This document shows, piece by piece, positions 46,323 to 54,898 of a DNA stretch of 64,000 nt. This DNA is from Bacteroides oleiciplenus YIT 12058 (GTDB lineage Bacteria > Bacteroidota > Bacteroidia > Bacteroidales > Bacteroidaceae), in contig NZ_JH992945.1 of the NCBI RefSeq assembly GCF_000315485.1, positions 358,567-422,566 of the forward strand, read 5' to 3'. The position numbers and the translations under genes were made by a program. Under the pieces are notes generated by a model, which was not told the origin of the DNA, did not search any database, and saw only the letters and a list, made by a program, of their open reading frames with translations. Every line of letters begins with the position of its first letter. Position 1 is the stretch's first letter.

Positions 46323-47069
46323 TTATACTCTTCCACTGTTTAATTTATAATCGTAGCTATATGCACCTTCAGCTCTAAAGTCACTATTGTAACGAAATAA
46401 CACCTCCTTGAAAATTTCTTCGTATTTAGGTATAAAGAGATCCTCTTTTTTCATCATACGATTAATTATCTCTTCCGCAAATGGACGAGTTAGCGATAAA
46501 TCATTCTTCCCACCGGAAAAATTAGTACCTTTCAGAGAACCTGGCGAAACATTTAATATTTGATTGGTAAATCCACCTTTAAGTAACTCCACGTTCAAAC
46601 TCTCTATGAATATCTTTAGAGCGGCTTTTGATGCACCATAAACAGAGAAAAAAGGAGAGGACATAAATCCAGATATGCTCACTAAAACTGTACAATAAAA
46701 GTCCTCATTAGACTTCATCCTATTATAGAAATGCTTGATAATACGCATTACTCCAATGGAATTGATTTGCATGGTTCTCACCAGTTCGTCTTCTGATAGA
46801 TTTTCAAAAAGCGAAAGTTTACCTACACCTGCTGTAATCACCAACTTATCGACATCAATAAAACCATCAAAAACTGAATAATCATCAAATTGTAAATCAA
46901 AAGGAATAAAATCGACATTTCTCGGCAGTAAAATATCAGAACAAATCTTATCTATTATCGTCACCTTTCCAGTCTCTGACAGAATTAGCGCTATTGCTAA
47001 ACCTATACCGTTACTACCACCTACAACAAGAGAATGGCCTTCCCTACTAATCATAGTATTTTCAGTCAT
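46323..47069 (-). CDS. Short-chain dehydrogenase/reductase
   Basis: 248 residues. Cofactor motif VVGGSNGIGLAIALIL (TGxxxGIG variant with GGS), TAGVGKLS (NAG-like), Ser in VSISGF and catalytic YxxxK in YGASKAALK. It overlaps the start of the cytidylyltransferase-fusion gene's stop region by 4 bp (47066-47069), so the two are coupled. It may reduce a keto-sugar or ketose phosphate to the polyol used by the cytidylyltransferase; that pairing is inferred from location. Confidence 0.82.
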   Translation of the reverse strand: MTENTMISREGHSLVVGGSNGIGLAIALILSETGKVTIIDKICSDILLPRNVDFIPFDLQFDDYSVFDGFIDVDKLVITAGVGKLSLFENLSEDELVRTMQINSIGVMRIIKHFYNRMKSNEDFYCTVLVSISGFMSSPFFSVYGASKAALKIFIESLNVELLKGGFTNQILNVSPGSLKGTNFSGGKNDLSLTRPFAEEIINRMMKKEDLFIPKYEEIFKEVLFRYNSDFRAEGAYSYDYKLNSGRV

Positions 47070-48412
47070 TTTAAAATTTTCGTTCTGTCCCCTTTTATAT
47101 ACTCCTCTATTATTCCTGCAATGGTCACCGACTCTATCCAGCTTAACTTGTAGCTGCTGATTCTCCCCTGCACAATCATAGAGGCAAATTCTTGGATTTC
47201 ATAGCGTAAGCCTTCACCTTGCCAAGCATAAAAATATTTTTGGTTCAAGTTCTGATCTTCATATCTTACTTCAAAATAATTGGTTAACCACCAAGGAGAA
47301 GGAACTAGAACATATCCCTTTGTGCCTGAGATTACTAAATTACCTTCGGTTTTCACACCAAGCCCAAGAGTAATAGATGAAGTTGCATTGTCGTAGTTAA
47401 TCACTCCCCGTGTGAAGACATCAACACCATTCACTATTTTAGAATGGAAATTTAACTCGGCATAATCCATTCCAAGTAATTTGACAATAGACATCAATGG
47501 AAAAGAAGATAATTCTGTCATACTCCCTCCCGCCTGGTTAGCATCCAACTCTCGTACATCACCACTGACCAATTTAGACAAGGAAGCTTTCACATCTATT
47601 ACATCACCAATCACACCACTCTTCACCAATACTTGCAAATGGTTCCAAGCGGGGCTGAAGGCTGTCTTAGAGGCTTCGAGCAGTACCAGATTCTTCTTTC
47701 GCGCAAGTTCATATAGCTCTTTTGCTTCATCACCTCTCAACACCATTGGAATTTCACAAAGTACATGCTTTCCAAATAACAACGCTTGTTTAATATACCC
47801 GTAGTGCGTTAAATGTGGAGAGGCGATATATACCGCATCAACCTTTTCAAGAAAACTGTCAATATCATCGTAACGACCTTTGACGGCAAATTTTTCCGAG
47901 AAAACATTCGCTTCAGAAAGTTTTGGATTGTAAACAGATGTAACTTCCACGCCACTAACGTATTTACTTTCAGAAATAAACCGTCCGGCTATTCTTCCTG
48001 TACCAATGATACCAATATTAATATCTGTTGTAGTTTTAGCACGAAGCATGGTAGAAGAAATTCCTTCTGTTCGAGGTAAATAAACCACTTTACAATATTC
48101 ATTTAAGTATTCAAATTTGCCTTTCCAATCCGAACCTATGGCAAATATATCAATCCCAAACTTTTGAATATCATCTATTTTCTGCCCGACATAATCTTCA
48201 ATAATAATCTCATCCGCATATCCGGTAGCCTTTACCGCATCCACTCTTTCCAACACATTGTTACGAACATTCAGCTTTCCCCTGCCACGATCAAAACTGT
48301 CACTGGTAACTCCCACTATCAAGTAGTCACCAAGTTCCTTCGCTCTTCGTAGAAGATTGATATGACCCTCATGCAGAAGATCATAAGTTCCGTATGTAAT
48401 TACCTTTATCAT
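47066..48412 (-). CDS. Fusion of TagD-like cytidylyltransferase and Gfo/Idh/MocA oxidoreductase
   Basis: 448 residues. Residues 1-128 match glycerol-3-phosphate cytidylyltransferase: GTYDLLHEGHINLLRRAKELGD (HxGH at 14-17), GSDWKGKFEYL, and LPRTEGISSTML. Residues 131-448 form a Gfo/Idh/MocA oxidoreductase: GIIGTGRIAGRF, then SPHLTHY. The usual catalytic EKP triplet reads EIP here, so the conserved Lys is Ile. One chain thus combines CDP activation with a possibly altered sugar or polyol dehydrogenase. With the SDR and TagF-like genes it suggests a CDP-polyol pathway. Confidence 0.85.
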   Translation of the reverse strand: MIKVITYGTYDLLHEGHINLLRRAKELGDYLIVGVTSDSFDRGRGKLNVRNNVLERVDAVKATGYADEIIIEDYVGQKIDDIQKFGIDIFAIGSDWKGKFEYLNEYCKVVYLPRTEGISSTMLRAKTTTDINIGIIGTGRIAGRFISESKYVSGVEVTSVYNPKLSEANVFSEKFAVKGRYDDIDSFLEKVDAVYIASPHLTHYGYIKQALLFGKHVLCEIPMVLRGDEAKELYELARKKNLVLLEASKTAFSPAWNHLQVLVKSGVIGDVIDVKASLSKLVSGDVRELDANQAGGSMTELSSFPLMSIVKLLGMDYAELNFHSKIVNGVDVFTRGVINYDNATSSITLGLGVKTEGNLVISGTKGYVLVPSPWWLTNYFEVRYEDQNLNQKYFYAWQGEGLRYEIQEFASMIVQGRISSYKLSWIESVTIAGIIEEYIKGDRTKILK

Positions 48413-48416
48413 ATAT

Positions 48417-49709
48417 TTAACAACGACTTTTCTTGTTTTTCAAATTCATCATACCTTGGCTAATTCGGTCTTTCAAGAAGATAGTGAAAAAATATTTGGT
48501 TTTTTTTATATAGTCTATCACTACAAGAAATAACAATGTCCTCAAAGGCACCAAATATCGTTTCGTACACTTTGAGAAACCAAAAAGATAGTTCGGATCT
48601 ACTTTGTGTGAATTATATACAGATTCATAAGACTCAATACACATCTTCTTATATTCAAAGTCACTCATATTAATTGCTTTTTCAATATAGGTATCCACAA
48701 GATTGCCTGGAGATGTCGATACTGAATAGTCCAAGTATTCAGGCAAATAGCCGTATACTTCGCATTCCCCTTCGCAATAATTCCGAGCAGGAATTGACAT
48801 TATGCCATTAATCGCTCCCACCGACACGCCTCCCGCTACGCTTATATTCAAATGAGCATGTTTTATACAAGCAGGCAATACTTCTGGAGAAATACTACCT
48901 AATAATTTTATATCCTTTTGAATATTCGGATTTAATTTTTCAATCTCTTGTATTACCTTAAACCGATGAGGGCCATCTCCCACAATATCTAATCGTATCT
49001 GAGGGTATTTTTCCTTTAAACGCCCATATGCGCGTATTAAACCTAAGATGTATTGTTTATGAGGAAAATCAAATCTTCCGATGGTTATTATTGTAAAATT
49101 ACAACGTTTGATTCGTTTTTCTAATTCATCATAATTCAAAAGAGGCAAAGACTCCACATCCTTTAATAATTTGATGTCCCTATTACTTATATGTACATGA
49201 TAATTATTTTCTAAAGCGTCTATTTGCTTTCTTGCATAAAAGCACAGATGATTGTTATTTTCCCATTCCGTAAAAACCGTACACATACATTTATATACCA
49301 TGAATTTGAGTGGATTGCAAAATATCGCCTCCAAATAATAAGCATCGCCTTTTGTATCAGGAATTCCATAAATTGACTTAATGTTTAAATCCGGAAAACT
49401 TCTCACAATAGTATCTGCTTTCAACTTTGCCATAGTCGTACATGAGAAAATAACAATCTCTTCATCTTTTGACAGATTCAATTTCTCATGTTTAAACCAG
49501 AAAAGCAGATTCGAATTGACTTTTACAATTTCTAACCTTGGGTCCTTTATAACATCATCGTATACCTTTCCCGTTTGAAATCTAATATTCTGCATCCAAA
49601 TAACCCGTACTCCATGATTTAGCATATATTTCATTAAATAATAGAGATATTTTTCAATACCACCAATGCTTATCATAATAGGATAATTAACAATAAATGT
49701 TCGTTTCAT
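48417..49709 (-). CDS. Glycosyltransferase family 4
   Basis: 430 residues. GT-B fold: N-terminal FIVNYPIMISIGGIEKYLYYLMKYML, nucleotide-binding IITIGRFDFPHKQYILGLIRAYG, LDIVGDGPHRFKVIQ, KLLGSISPEVLPACIKHAHLNIS. The donor-site E-x7-E region is unusual (GGVSVGAINGIMSIPARNY). Adds one sugar of the repeat unit at the cytoplasmic face of the membrane. Its start is 14 bp after the small gene at 49724. Confidence 0.82.
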   Translation of the reverse strand: MKRTFIVNYPIMISIGGIEKYLYYLMKYMLNHGVRVIWMQNIRFQTGKVYDDVIKDPRLEIVKVNSNLLFWFKHEKLNLSKDEEIVIFSCTTMAKLKADTIVRSFPDLNIKSIYGIPDTKGDAYYLEAIFCNPLKFMVYKCMCTVFTEWENNNHLCFYARKQIDALENNYHVHISNRDIKLLKDVESLPLLNYDELEKRIKRCNFTIITIGRFDFPHKQYILGLIRAYGRLKEKYPQIRLDIVGDGPHRFKVIQEIEKLNPNIQKDIKLLGSISPEVLPACIKHAHLNISVAGGVSVGAINGIMSIPARNYCEGECEVYGYLPEYLDYSVSTSPGNLVDTYIEKAINMSDFEYKKMCIESYESVYNSHKVDPNYLFGFSKCTKRYLVPLRTLLFLVVIDYIKKTKYFFTIFLKDRISQGMMNLKNKKSRC

Positions 49710-49723
49710 ATAAGCACTCTTAC

Positions 49724-49894
49724 TTAAAATTCCTCTTTTATCAATTGATATTTTTCCTTTATTAAATAGCCGTTTCTACATGTAAATATTTTCCACCTAC
49801 CAAATATTACCTTTACTTGATTATAACCGTAAAATTCATTCATCAAATCTTCTGCAATCTTCTCCGTCAGGTTCTTTATTACAAATCTTGACAT
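49724..49894 (-). CDS. Possible small gene overlapping the BCCT 3' end
   Basis: 56 residues from ATG 49894 (MSRFVIKNLTEKIAEDLMNEF). The last 37 codons lie beyond the BCCT stop, and the stop is only 14 bp from the next glycosyltransferase, the spacing of an operon gene. The composition is protein-like (YGYNQVKVIFGRWKIFT). It overlaps the BCCT gene by 59 bp in another frame. It could be a real coupled gene, or an old C-terminal extension of the transporter lost by frameshift. No family recognised. Confidence 0.4.
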   Translation of the reverse strand: MSRFVIKNLTEKIAEDLMNEFYGYNQVKVIFGRWKIFTCRNGYLIKEKYQLIKEEF

Positions 49895-51131
49895 ATTCGT
49901 TTTTTGTAATGGTTCCTGATTTATTATAGTCAACTTTACCTATTGCGAATTTGATTGAATAGACGATTGCCTTTACAAGATAAGGAATAAAAACTAAACA
50001 AAAAATTATTGTAAATAACTTAGAAGAGCCTGTATAAAGGATAATTATATTAATCAAACCTATAATCCCCATTATGACAACCAAGAAAAGATTGGGTTTG
50101 AGATTAAGTTTCCGATTCGCAAATATACGAATCAGATCATTAAGCAATGTCTTTGAGGCAGAATCCAGTGATGTTACAGCAAACCCCAACATGGTAAAAG
50201 CTGTTAGGGTATATATCATCCAACCGCGTGAGAATGACAAGGTATATCCTGTTGCGGCACTTACTAAATGCCACATAGACGTAAGGATAATCAATGATAT
50301 CGTACCATATTTAATAATATTTTTTACACTATACCCATTACTACAATATGCAACAAATCGACCACAGAATATGGACCACGACACAACAGTTGCCTCAAAA
50401 TACCACCAATATGGATTAGTCAAGAGTTCTTTCCAAGGTTCATTATTTATCATCCCTTGGAAAGGTAGTATTTTACTAGTGTCTATACTTTCGTTGCCCA
50501 AAGTACTAATCGTAGTGAACAGGGTTATAGTCGTAATCAAAAACATGTAAATATTAATACGTGAGTACTTTACCAGTAAATTGAATTTTACCGATAAGGC
50601 AGCAAGAACTATGAATGTAATTATAATAGCTAAAATAGAAGATATACGAATTAGCTCACAATCAATGTTTAACGGTAGAAGAATAGTAGTTGCAGCCATA
50701 GGTATTGAAGTAGAAAGACCCACAACTATTGAAAGGGAATTTAATATCACACTTGATCTTTTTTTGTAAGTAGCCAAGCTGTATATACCTGCTGTTATCA
50801 TAATAGTTGTTTGCCCAAGCGTGTAGAACAAGTCAGCATTCCAAGTACCAAAAGTATTTTGAAGCTCAGTAGGGAAACTACCTACAAGATAAACACCCGT
50901 AAAAGTACATGCCAGCATAGCCATGTAGCTAAATTTACTTTTGATAACTTTATGTTGATCTACCAGCCAAACCACTCTATTTCCGTGGTCAGACACATAT
51001 AAACACACGTTAGCAATAAAACTTAGGAGAAAAACGCCCAAATAGATGGTAAGCATGACCGGGTAATCCATTCCTGTGCCCTCAAGCCCATTCATCCTTT
51101 GAAAATGGGTGATAATTGATTCAATATTCAT
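49836..51131 (-). CDS. BCCT-type (betaine/choline/carnitine) transporter-like protein with C-terminal EF-hand-like loop
   Basis: 431 residues with about 11 hydrophobic segments. The segment NPYWWYFEATVVSWSIFCGRFVAYCSNGYSVKNII aligns by eye with the BCCT signature (WTxFYWxWWxSWxPFVGxFxARxSxGRTxREF), but in divergent form. The C-terminal tail carries DYNKSGTITKNE (residues 401-412), an exact canonical EF-hand loop (D, N, S, G, I, E at 1, 3, 5, 6, 8, 12). It would import a quaternary amine or similar solute across the inner membrane. Its presence inside a capsule operon, directly after a porin gene, is unusual. Confidence 0.65.
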   Translation of the reverse strand: MNIESIITHFQRMNGLEGTGMDYPVMLTIYLGVFLLSFIANVCLYVSDHGNRVVWLVDQHKVIKSKFSYMAMLACTFTGVYLVGSFPTELQNTFGTWNADLFYTLGQTTIMITAGIYSLATYKKRSSVILNSLSIVVGLSTSIPMAATTILLPLNIDCELIRISSILAIIITFIVLAALSVKFNLLVKYSRINIYMFLITTITLFTTISTLGNESIDTSKILPFQGMINNEPWKELLTNPYWWYFEATVVSWSIFCGRFVAYCSNGYSVKNIIKYGTISLIILTSMWHLVSAATGYTLSFSRGWMIYTLTAFTMLGFAVTSLDSASKTLLNDLIRIFANRKLNLKPNLFLVVIMGIIGLINIIILYTGSSKLFTIIFCLVFIPYLVKAIVYSIKFAIGKVDYNKSGTITKNEYVKICNKEPDGEDCRRFDE

Positions 51132-51143
51132 AAATTTTATGTC

Positions 51144-52271
51144 TTAGAAATAATAGCCAATATTCAAATTCAACCTTGTATGCCACTTATTATCCGCTCC
51201 GGTTGCAAAAGAGTTTTCCCAATCCGGACTAATCCATGGTTGATTCTTTGCAGCTACAACATCTGCGTAAATATAAACCGGGCCGGTTGACACACTGCAC
51301 CCCACTACATTCATATAAGAATCATTGAATCCTTTTCTTGCCTTGTACATATAGCTGTAATCATTATAAAACTTTATGTGATCAATCAATTTGTTTACAA
51401 AAGGAATAGTATATGATAGACAAGCACTATAAGTCTGACCTTTGTCTACAACCTGATAAGGAGCGTCAAATGCTACCATTGAAACATAGCCATCTTCTTT
51501 TGACTCTTCACAACCATAATCAAAATACGTTACCTGAGTTTTGAGATTCCAATTCTTCCAATCCAAAACAAGATGCATAGCATAAGCAAAACGTTTATCA
51601 TTATGCCTTGAATCAATATTGTAAGCATTTCCAATAAATCCTGAAATACCCGCCTCATACTTAACATCTGCCTCTCCTTTATAAGCCACTCTACCACTTA
51701 TCGTATTAGTTTCTTTGCTACGACCAGCCAAGTCGTAAGAATAACGGCGACCGGAAACGACAGAACCTTCCCCATTCAGCAAATCTGAATTCTTAAAGAA
51801 AGCCATATTGAACTGCCAATGCTTGGTAACATACTGATAACTAATACCAAAATCATCGTCATCCTCCAAACCTATGTAATAATTTATATTGAAGAAATAA
51901 CTATTTGACTGGTAAGGCTGAATTCCAAAGGGCACTATAGTCTGACCAAATCGCAATTGATTCTTATCATTGAATTTATATCCTATCCAGCCACTCTTAA
52001 GCATACCTCCACCGTTTGATTCAGAGTAGAAACGATACTCAGCATGGAACACCAATTTTCTATATGCTCCATCAGCATTCAAACGCAACACATCGTATAA
52101 AAAGGAACCACCTTGATTACGACTATCTGGATTCCAATCGTTATAACGATAATTAAAACGAAGGCAACCACCTAATTTCAGTGTAGGTTTTTCCCTTTCC
52201 TGAGCATAAACGCTGTTTATCAACAATCCACCCAATAATATAATTATAAACCTTTTAAAATTATATTTCAT
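51144..52271 (-). CDS. Outer-membrane porin-like beta-barrel protein
   Basis: 375 residues. Signal peptide MKYNFKRFIIILLGGLLINSVYA-Q, then alternating aromatic/polar strands (LKLGGCLRFNYRYNDWN, LRFGQTIVPFGIQPYQ, WHTRLNLNIGYYF) ending in aromatic Phe, typical of outer-membrane barrels and similar to OprO/P-like or carbohydrate porins. It would allow passage of a small solute. It starts at the stop of the ATP-grasp gene (TAATG overlap) and is 12 bp before the BCCT-like gene, so the two could form an uptake route. Confidence 0.75.
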   Translation of the reverse strand: MKYNFKRFIIILLGGLLINSVYAQEREKPTLKLGGCLRFNYRYNDWNPDSRNQGGSFLYDVLRLNADGAYRKLVFHAEYRFYSESNGGGMLKSGWIGYKFNDKNQLRFGQTIVPFGIQPYQSNSYFFNINYYIGLEDDDDFGISYQYVTKHWQFNMAFFKNSDLLNGEGSVVSGRRYSYDLAGRSKETNTISGRVAYKGEADVKYEAGISGFIGNAYNIDSRHNDKRFAYAMHLVLDWKNWNLKTQVTYFDYGCEESKEDGYVSMVAFDAPYQVVDKGQTYSACLSYTIPFVNKLIDHIKFYNDYSYMYKARKGFNDSYMNVVGCSVSTGPVYIYADVVAAKNQPWISPDWENSFATGADNKWHTRLNLNIGYYF

Positions 52272-53548
52272 TATTTTCCTTCTAACCCTTCCTTGTAAAC
52301 TTTACGAAGAAAATCGAAATCAGTATACTTGATCACCATATCCTCACCATCATCATTAATAACTTGAACATTCTTGTTGATTGCATCAACAGTTGATATC
52401 ATATCCTCAATATTTTCACTGACAAAAGAGAAATTACCAACCCCCCTGTAAGGAACAGCATCATCACCTACCTGCTTTAGAATATCCATTTTCAGGTTTG
52501 GTATTTCTTTCAATTTTTCAAGGCCCCTATATTCAACTATTTTCCCTCCCTTATTTGTCCAAAGGATCATTCCTGTTCCACATTTCACAAAAGCACGTTT
52601 TTGAGGTTCCGGTAATAGATGCTTAGTTGCCAGACCGCGAGCATAGTCAACAATTATTTTTATAACATCACAGTTACACAAAGAATTATAAGTCTCATAA
52701 ATTTGTTCACCAGAGAGACGATAGCCCATCTCAATTATATAGAAATGGGCATCTTCATCCAGCATAACTTGTACCCATGCGTACCCCTCTCTACAGCCAA
52801 CAGCCTTTAATACCTCCTCTATTTTAGGATTAATTTCCGAAATGAATTTTTCAACATGGTGGGTTGCCGTAGAAGTAATTGTGTAACAGTTCTTCGGCTC
52901 TCCCGGCTGTGAATACATTCCATTAAGTGCAATAAGTCTGATATCACCATCTGCTATTGCATAACCACTCCACCATTCTTCGCCATGCAACATACGTTCA
53001 ACAATAATCTTATTATTCTTTGACAATGAGCGAACGTACCTATATGCCTTGATCAGTTCTTCTTTATTGTAACAATAGCTAATACCACGGTTTCCGCTCA
53101 TGTCAACAGGTTTACACATTACTGGAAATTGTACTTTATCAAGTTCCTCGTCTGTTAAAGCATCCGAAATTTCGTAATCCATAGGTATCGGTGCGCCAAG
53201 TTTCTTGCAAAGAGCCTTGAAATCAGCTTTATCACGAGAATAATGCCATGCTTCAGGCGTGCAATAACATGGAAAACCAAGTCGCTTACACAGTTCCATT
53301 GTCATTTCCAAATTGAACTCACTTATTCCACAGACAACAGCTGTAACATTCTCCTCTCTGCATTTCAGTTCAAGCACATCAAGGTCTCCCGTATTTATCA
53401 TCCAATATTCATCGGCATCTTTTTTAGCTAAAGAATGGTTTGGATCTAAATAATCTGTCACAATCGTATGCATACCCTGAGATTTTGCATACCTTAGTAT
53501 TTCTCGGCTTCCTTGACCAGTGCCGAGCATTAATAATTTCTCTTTCAT
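52271..53548 (-). CDS. ATP-grasp ligase (carbamoyl-phosphate-synthase-like fold)
   Basis: 425 residues. N-terminal Rossmann-like pre-ATP-grasp domain (KLLMLGTGQGSREILRYAKSQGMHTIVTDY), central ATP-grasp with PVMCKPVDMSGNRGISY, IIVERMLHGEEWW and IIEMGYRLSGEQ carrying the Mg-binding Glu and Arg. Such enzymes join a carboxylate to an amine via an acyl phosphate. In this operon it may couple an amino acid or other acid to an amino sugar. Substrate unknown. Confidence 0.82.
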   Translation of the reverse strand: MKEKLLMLGTGQGSREILRYAKSQGMHTIVTDYLDPNHSLAKKDADEYWMINTGDLDVLELKCREENVTAVVCGISEFNLEMTMELCKRLGFPCYCTPEAWHYSRDKADFKALCKKLGAPIPMDYEISDALTDEELDKVQFPVMCKPVDMSGNRGISYCYNKEELIKAYRYVRSLSKNNKIIVERMLHGEEWWSGYAIADGDIRLIALNGMYSQPGEPKNCYTITSTATHHVEKFISEINPKIEEVLKAVGCREGYAWVQVMLDEDAHFYIIEMGYRLSGEQIYETYNSLCNCDVIKIIVDYARGLATKHLLPEPQKRAFVKCGTGMILWTNKGGKIVEYRGLEKLKEIPNLKMDILKQVGDDAVPYRGVGNFSFVSENIEDMISTVDAINKNVQVINDDGEDMVIKYTDFDFLRKVYKEGLEGK

Positions 53549-53845
53549 ATTTAAGCATTTTTATCACATTCTATATTATTGGCTAGTCACATGAAAGACA
53601 CATAACACACCTTCTCTTGCCCGATTGAAGGACAGGTATCTCATTAATGAAATTAACAGTTACTAATGCATCGTTACCAAGTAAAGACTTAAACTCATCA
53701 ATAAAATGTTGCCTTTGTGATTTCAAAGATTCATCTCTAACACAGAGATTAACTTCATATAAATATTTACCCTTTTGTATAAATTGCCACTGATTAACAT
53801 CAGGATTACTTAGATTCAACTAATAAATGCAACAGCATTTAAAAT

Positions 53846-53870
53846 AACCAAGGGATGACATCCCTTGGTT
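53846..53870 (+). terminator. Hairpin upstream of the transposase
   Basis: AACCAAGGGAT pairs perfectly with ATCCCTTGGTT across GAC. Placed between the IS end and its promoter, it may block outside transcription from entering the transposase gene, and it also overlaps the -33 region. Confidence 0.6.
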
Positions 53871-53895
53871 GGCGTAAAAAATCACCTTAATTTTG
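53865..53895 (+). promoter_or_regulatory. Promoter of the IS30 transposase
   Basis: TTG at 53865-53867, 20 bp, TAATTTTG at 53888-53895, a perfect -7, 22 bp before the ATG. Confidence 0.7.
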
Positions 53896-53917
53896 TGGTT
53901 CCTACACTACAAAATTT

Positions 53918-54898
53918 ATGGGACATTTAACGTTAGAACAAAGATACAAAATTGAGGCTTATAAAAGTCTAGGAAAAGGAATTACAGAAATAGCCAATTA
54001 TGTTGGTCGGGACAAATCTGTGATTTCAAGAGAAATCAAGAGGAACGCCGATGCTAGAAGTGGTTTATATAAAGCCGATTTAGCGCAGCGAAAAACAATG
54101 AAAAGGCATCAGAACAAACGTAAACCATGTAAATTTAACGAACATATTGAAGCCAATGTAGTACACTATTTGAAACAGGATTTCAGTCCTGAACAGATAG
54201 TCGGAAGAGCTGCCTTGGAAGGTAAAGAAATGGTTTCTCATGAGCGGATATATCAATACATCTGGAAGGATAAACGAGGTGGTGGCAAGCTCTACAAACA
54301 CCTAAGAACTAAGGGGAAGAAATATCGAAAAAGAGGTTTAGGCAAAGATGACAGAGGATTGATAACCAATCGGGTAGATATAGATAAGCGCCCCAGGATT
54401 GTCGAGGATAAGAAACGGGTTGGGGATTTAGAGATAGATCTAGTAATTGGCAAAGATCATAAAGGGGCATTGCTAACTATTAATGATCGCGCCACTGGGT
54501 TACTCTTTATGGGTAAGGTAGAGACCAAAGAATCAATCGAAATAGAAGCTAAAACAATTGAACTCTTACAAGATTGGAAACCGTTGTTACACACCATTAC
54601 CTCAGATAATGGAAAAGAGTTTGCTAATCATCAGCAGATAGCAGAAAAGCTCGATATAGACTACTTTTTCGCTAAGCCCTACCACAGCTGGGAAAGAGGA
54701 GCAAATGAAAATTTGAATGGATTGATAAGACAATATTTCCCAAAAAAGTCTAATTTTACAAACATCACTCAGAAGCAAATTGACAGAGTAATAAGTATTT
54801 TAAATAACAGACCACGAAAAAGATTTGGATTTAAAACGCCCAATGAAGTTTTCGCTCAAAAATTAAACGAAAACATAGGTGTTGCATTTATAACTTGA
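53918..54898 (+). CDS. IS30-family transposase
   Basis: 326 residues. N-terminal helix-turn-helix region (LTLEQRYKIEAY, ITEIANYVGRDKSVISREIKRN) as in IS30/IS4351; DDE catalytic residues in GDLEIDLVIG, ITSDNGKEF and NENLNGLIRQYFPK. Intact and preceded by a consensus promoter, so the element may still be mobile. The reading frame ends 7 bp before the right boundary of the IS. Confidence 0.95.
   Translation: MGHLTLEQRYKIEAYKSLGKGITEIANYVGRDKSVISREIKRNADARSGLYKADLAQRKTMKRHQNKRKPCKFNEHIEANVVHYLKQDFSPEQIVGRAALEGKEMVSHERIYQYIWKDKRGGGKLYKHLRTKGKKYRKRGLGKDDRGLITNRVDIDKRPRIVEDKKRVGDLEIDLVIGKDHKGALLTINDRATGLLFMGKVETKESIEIEAKTIELLQDWKPLLHTITSDNGKEFANHQQIAEKLDIDYFFAKPYHSWERGANENLNGLIRQYFPKKSNFTNITQKQIDRVISILNNRPRKRFGFKTPNEVFAQKLNENIGVAFIT

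Noticed and set aside
53819..54895. ACT direct repeat as the IS30 target duplication
   Set aside because: It gives tidy 12-bp ends, but joining the flanks there leaves the CapK-like gene out of frame and the transposase stop outside the IS. The TTA duplication restores the frame and keeps the stop inside.
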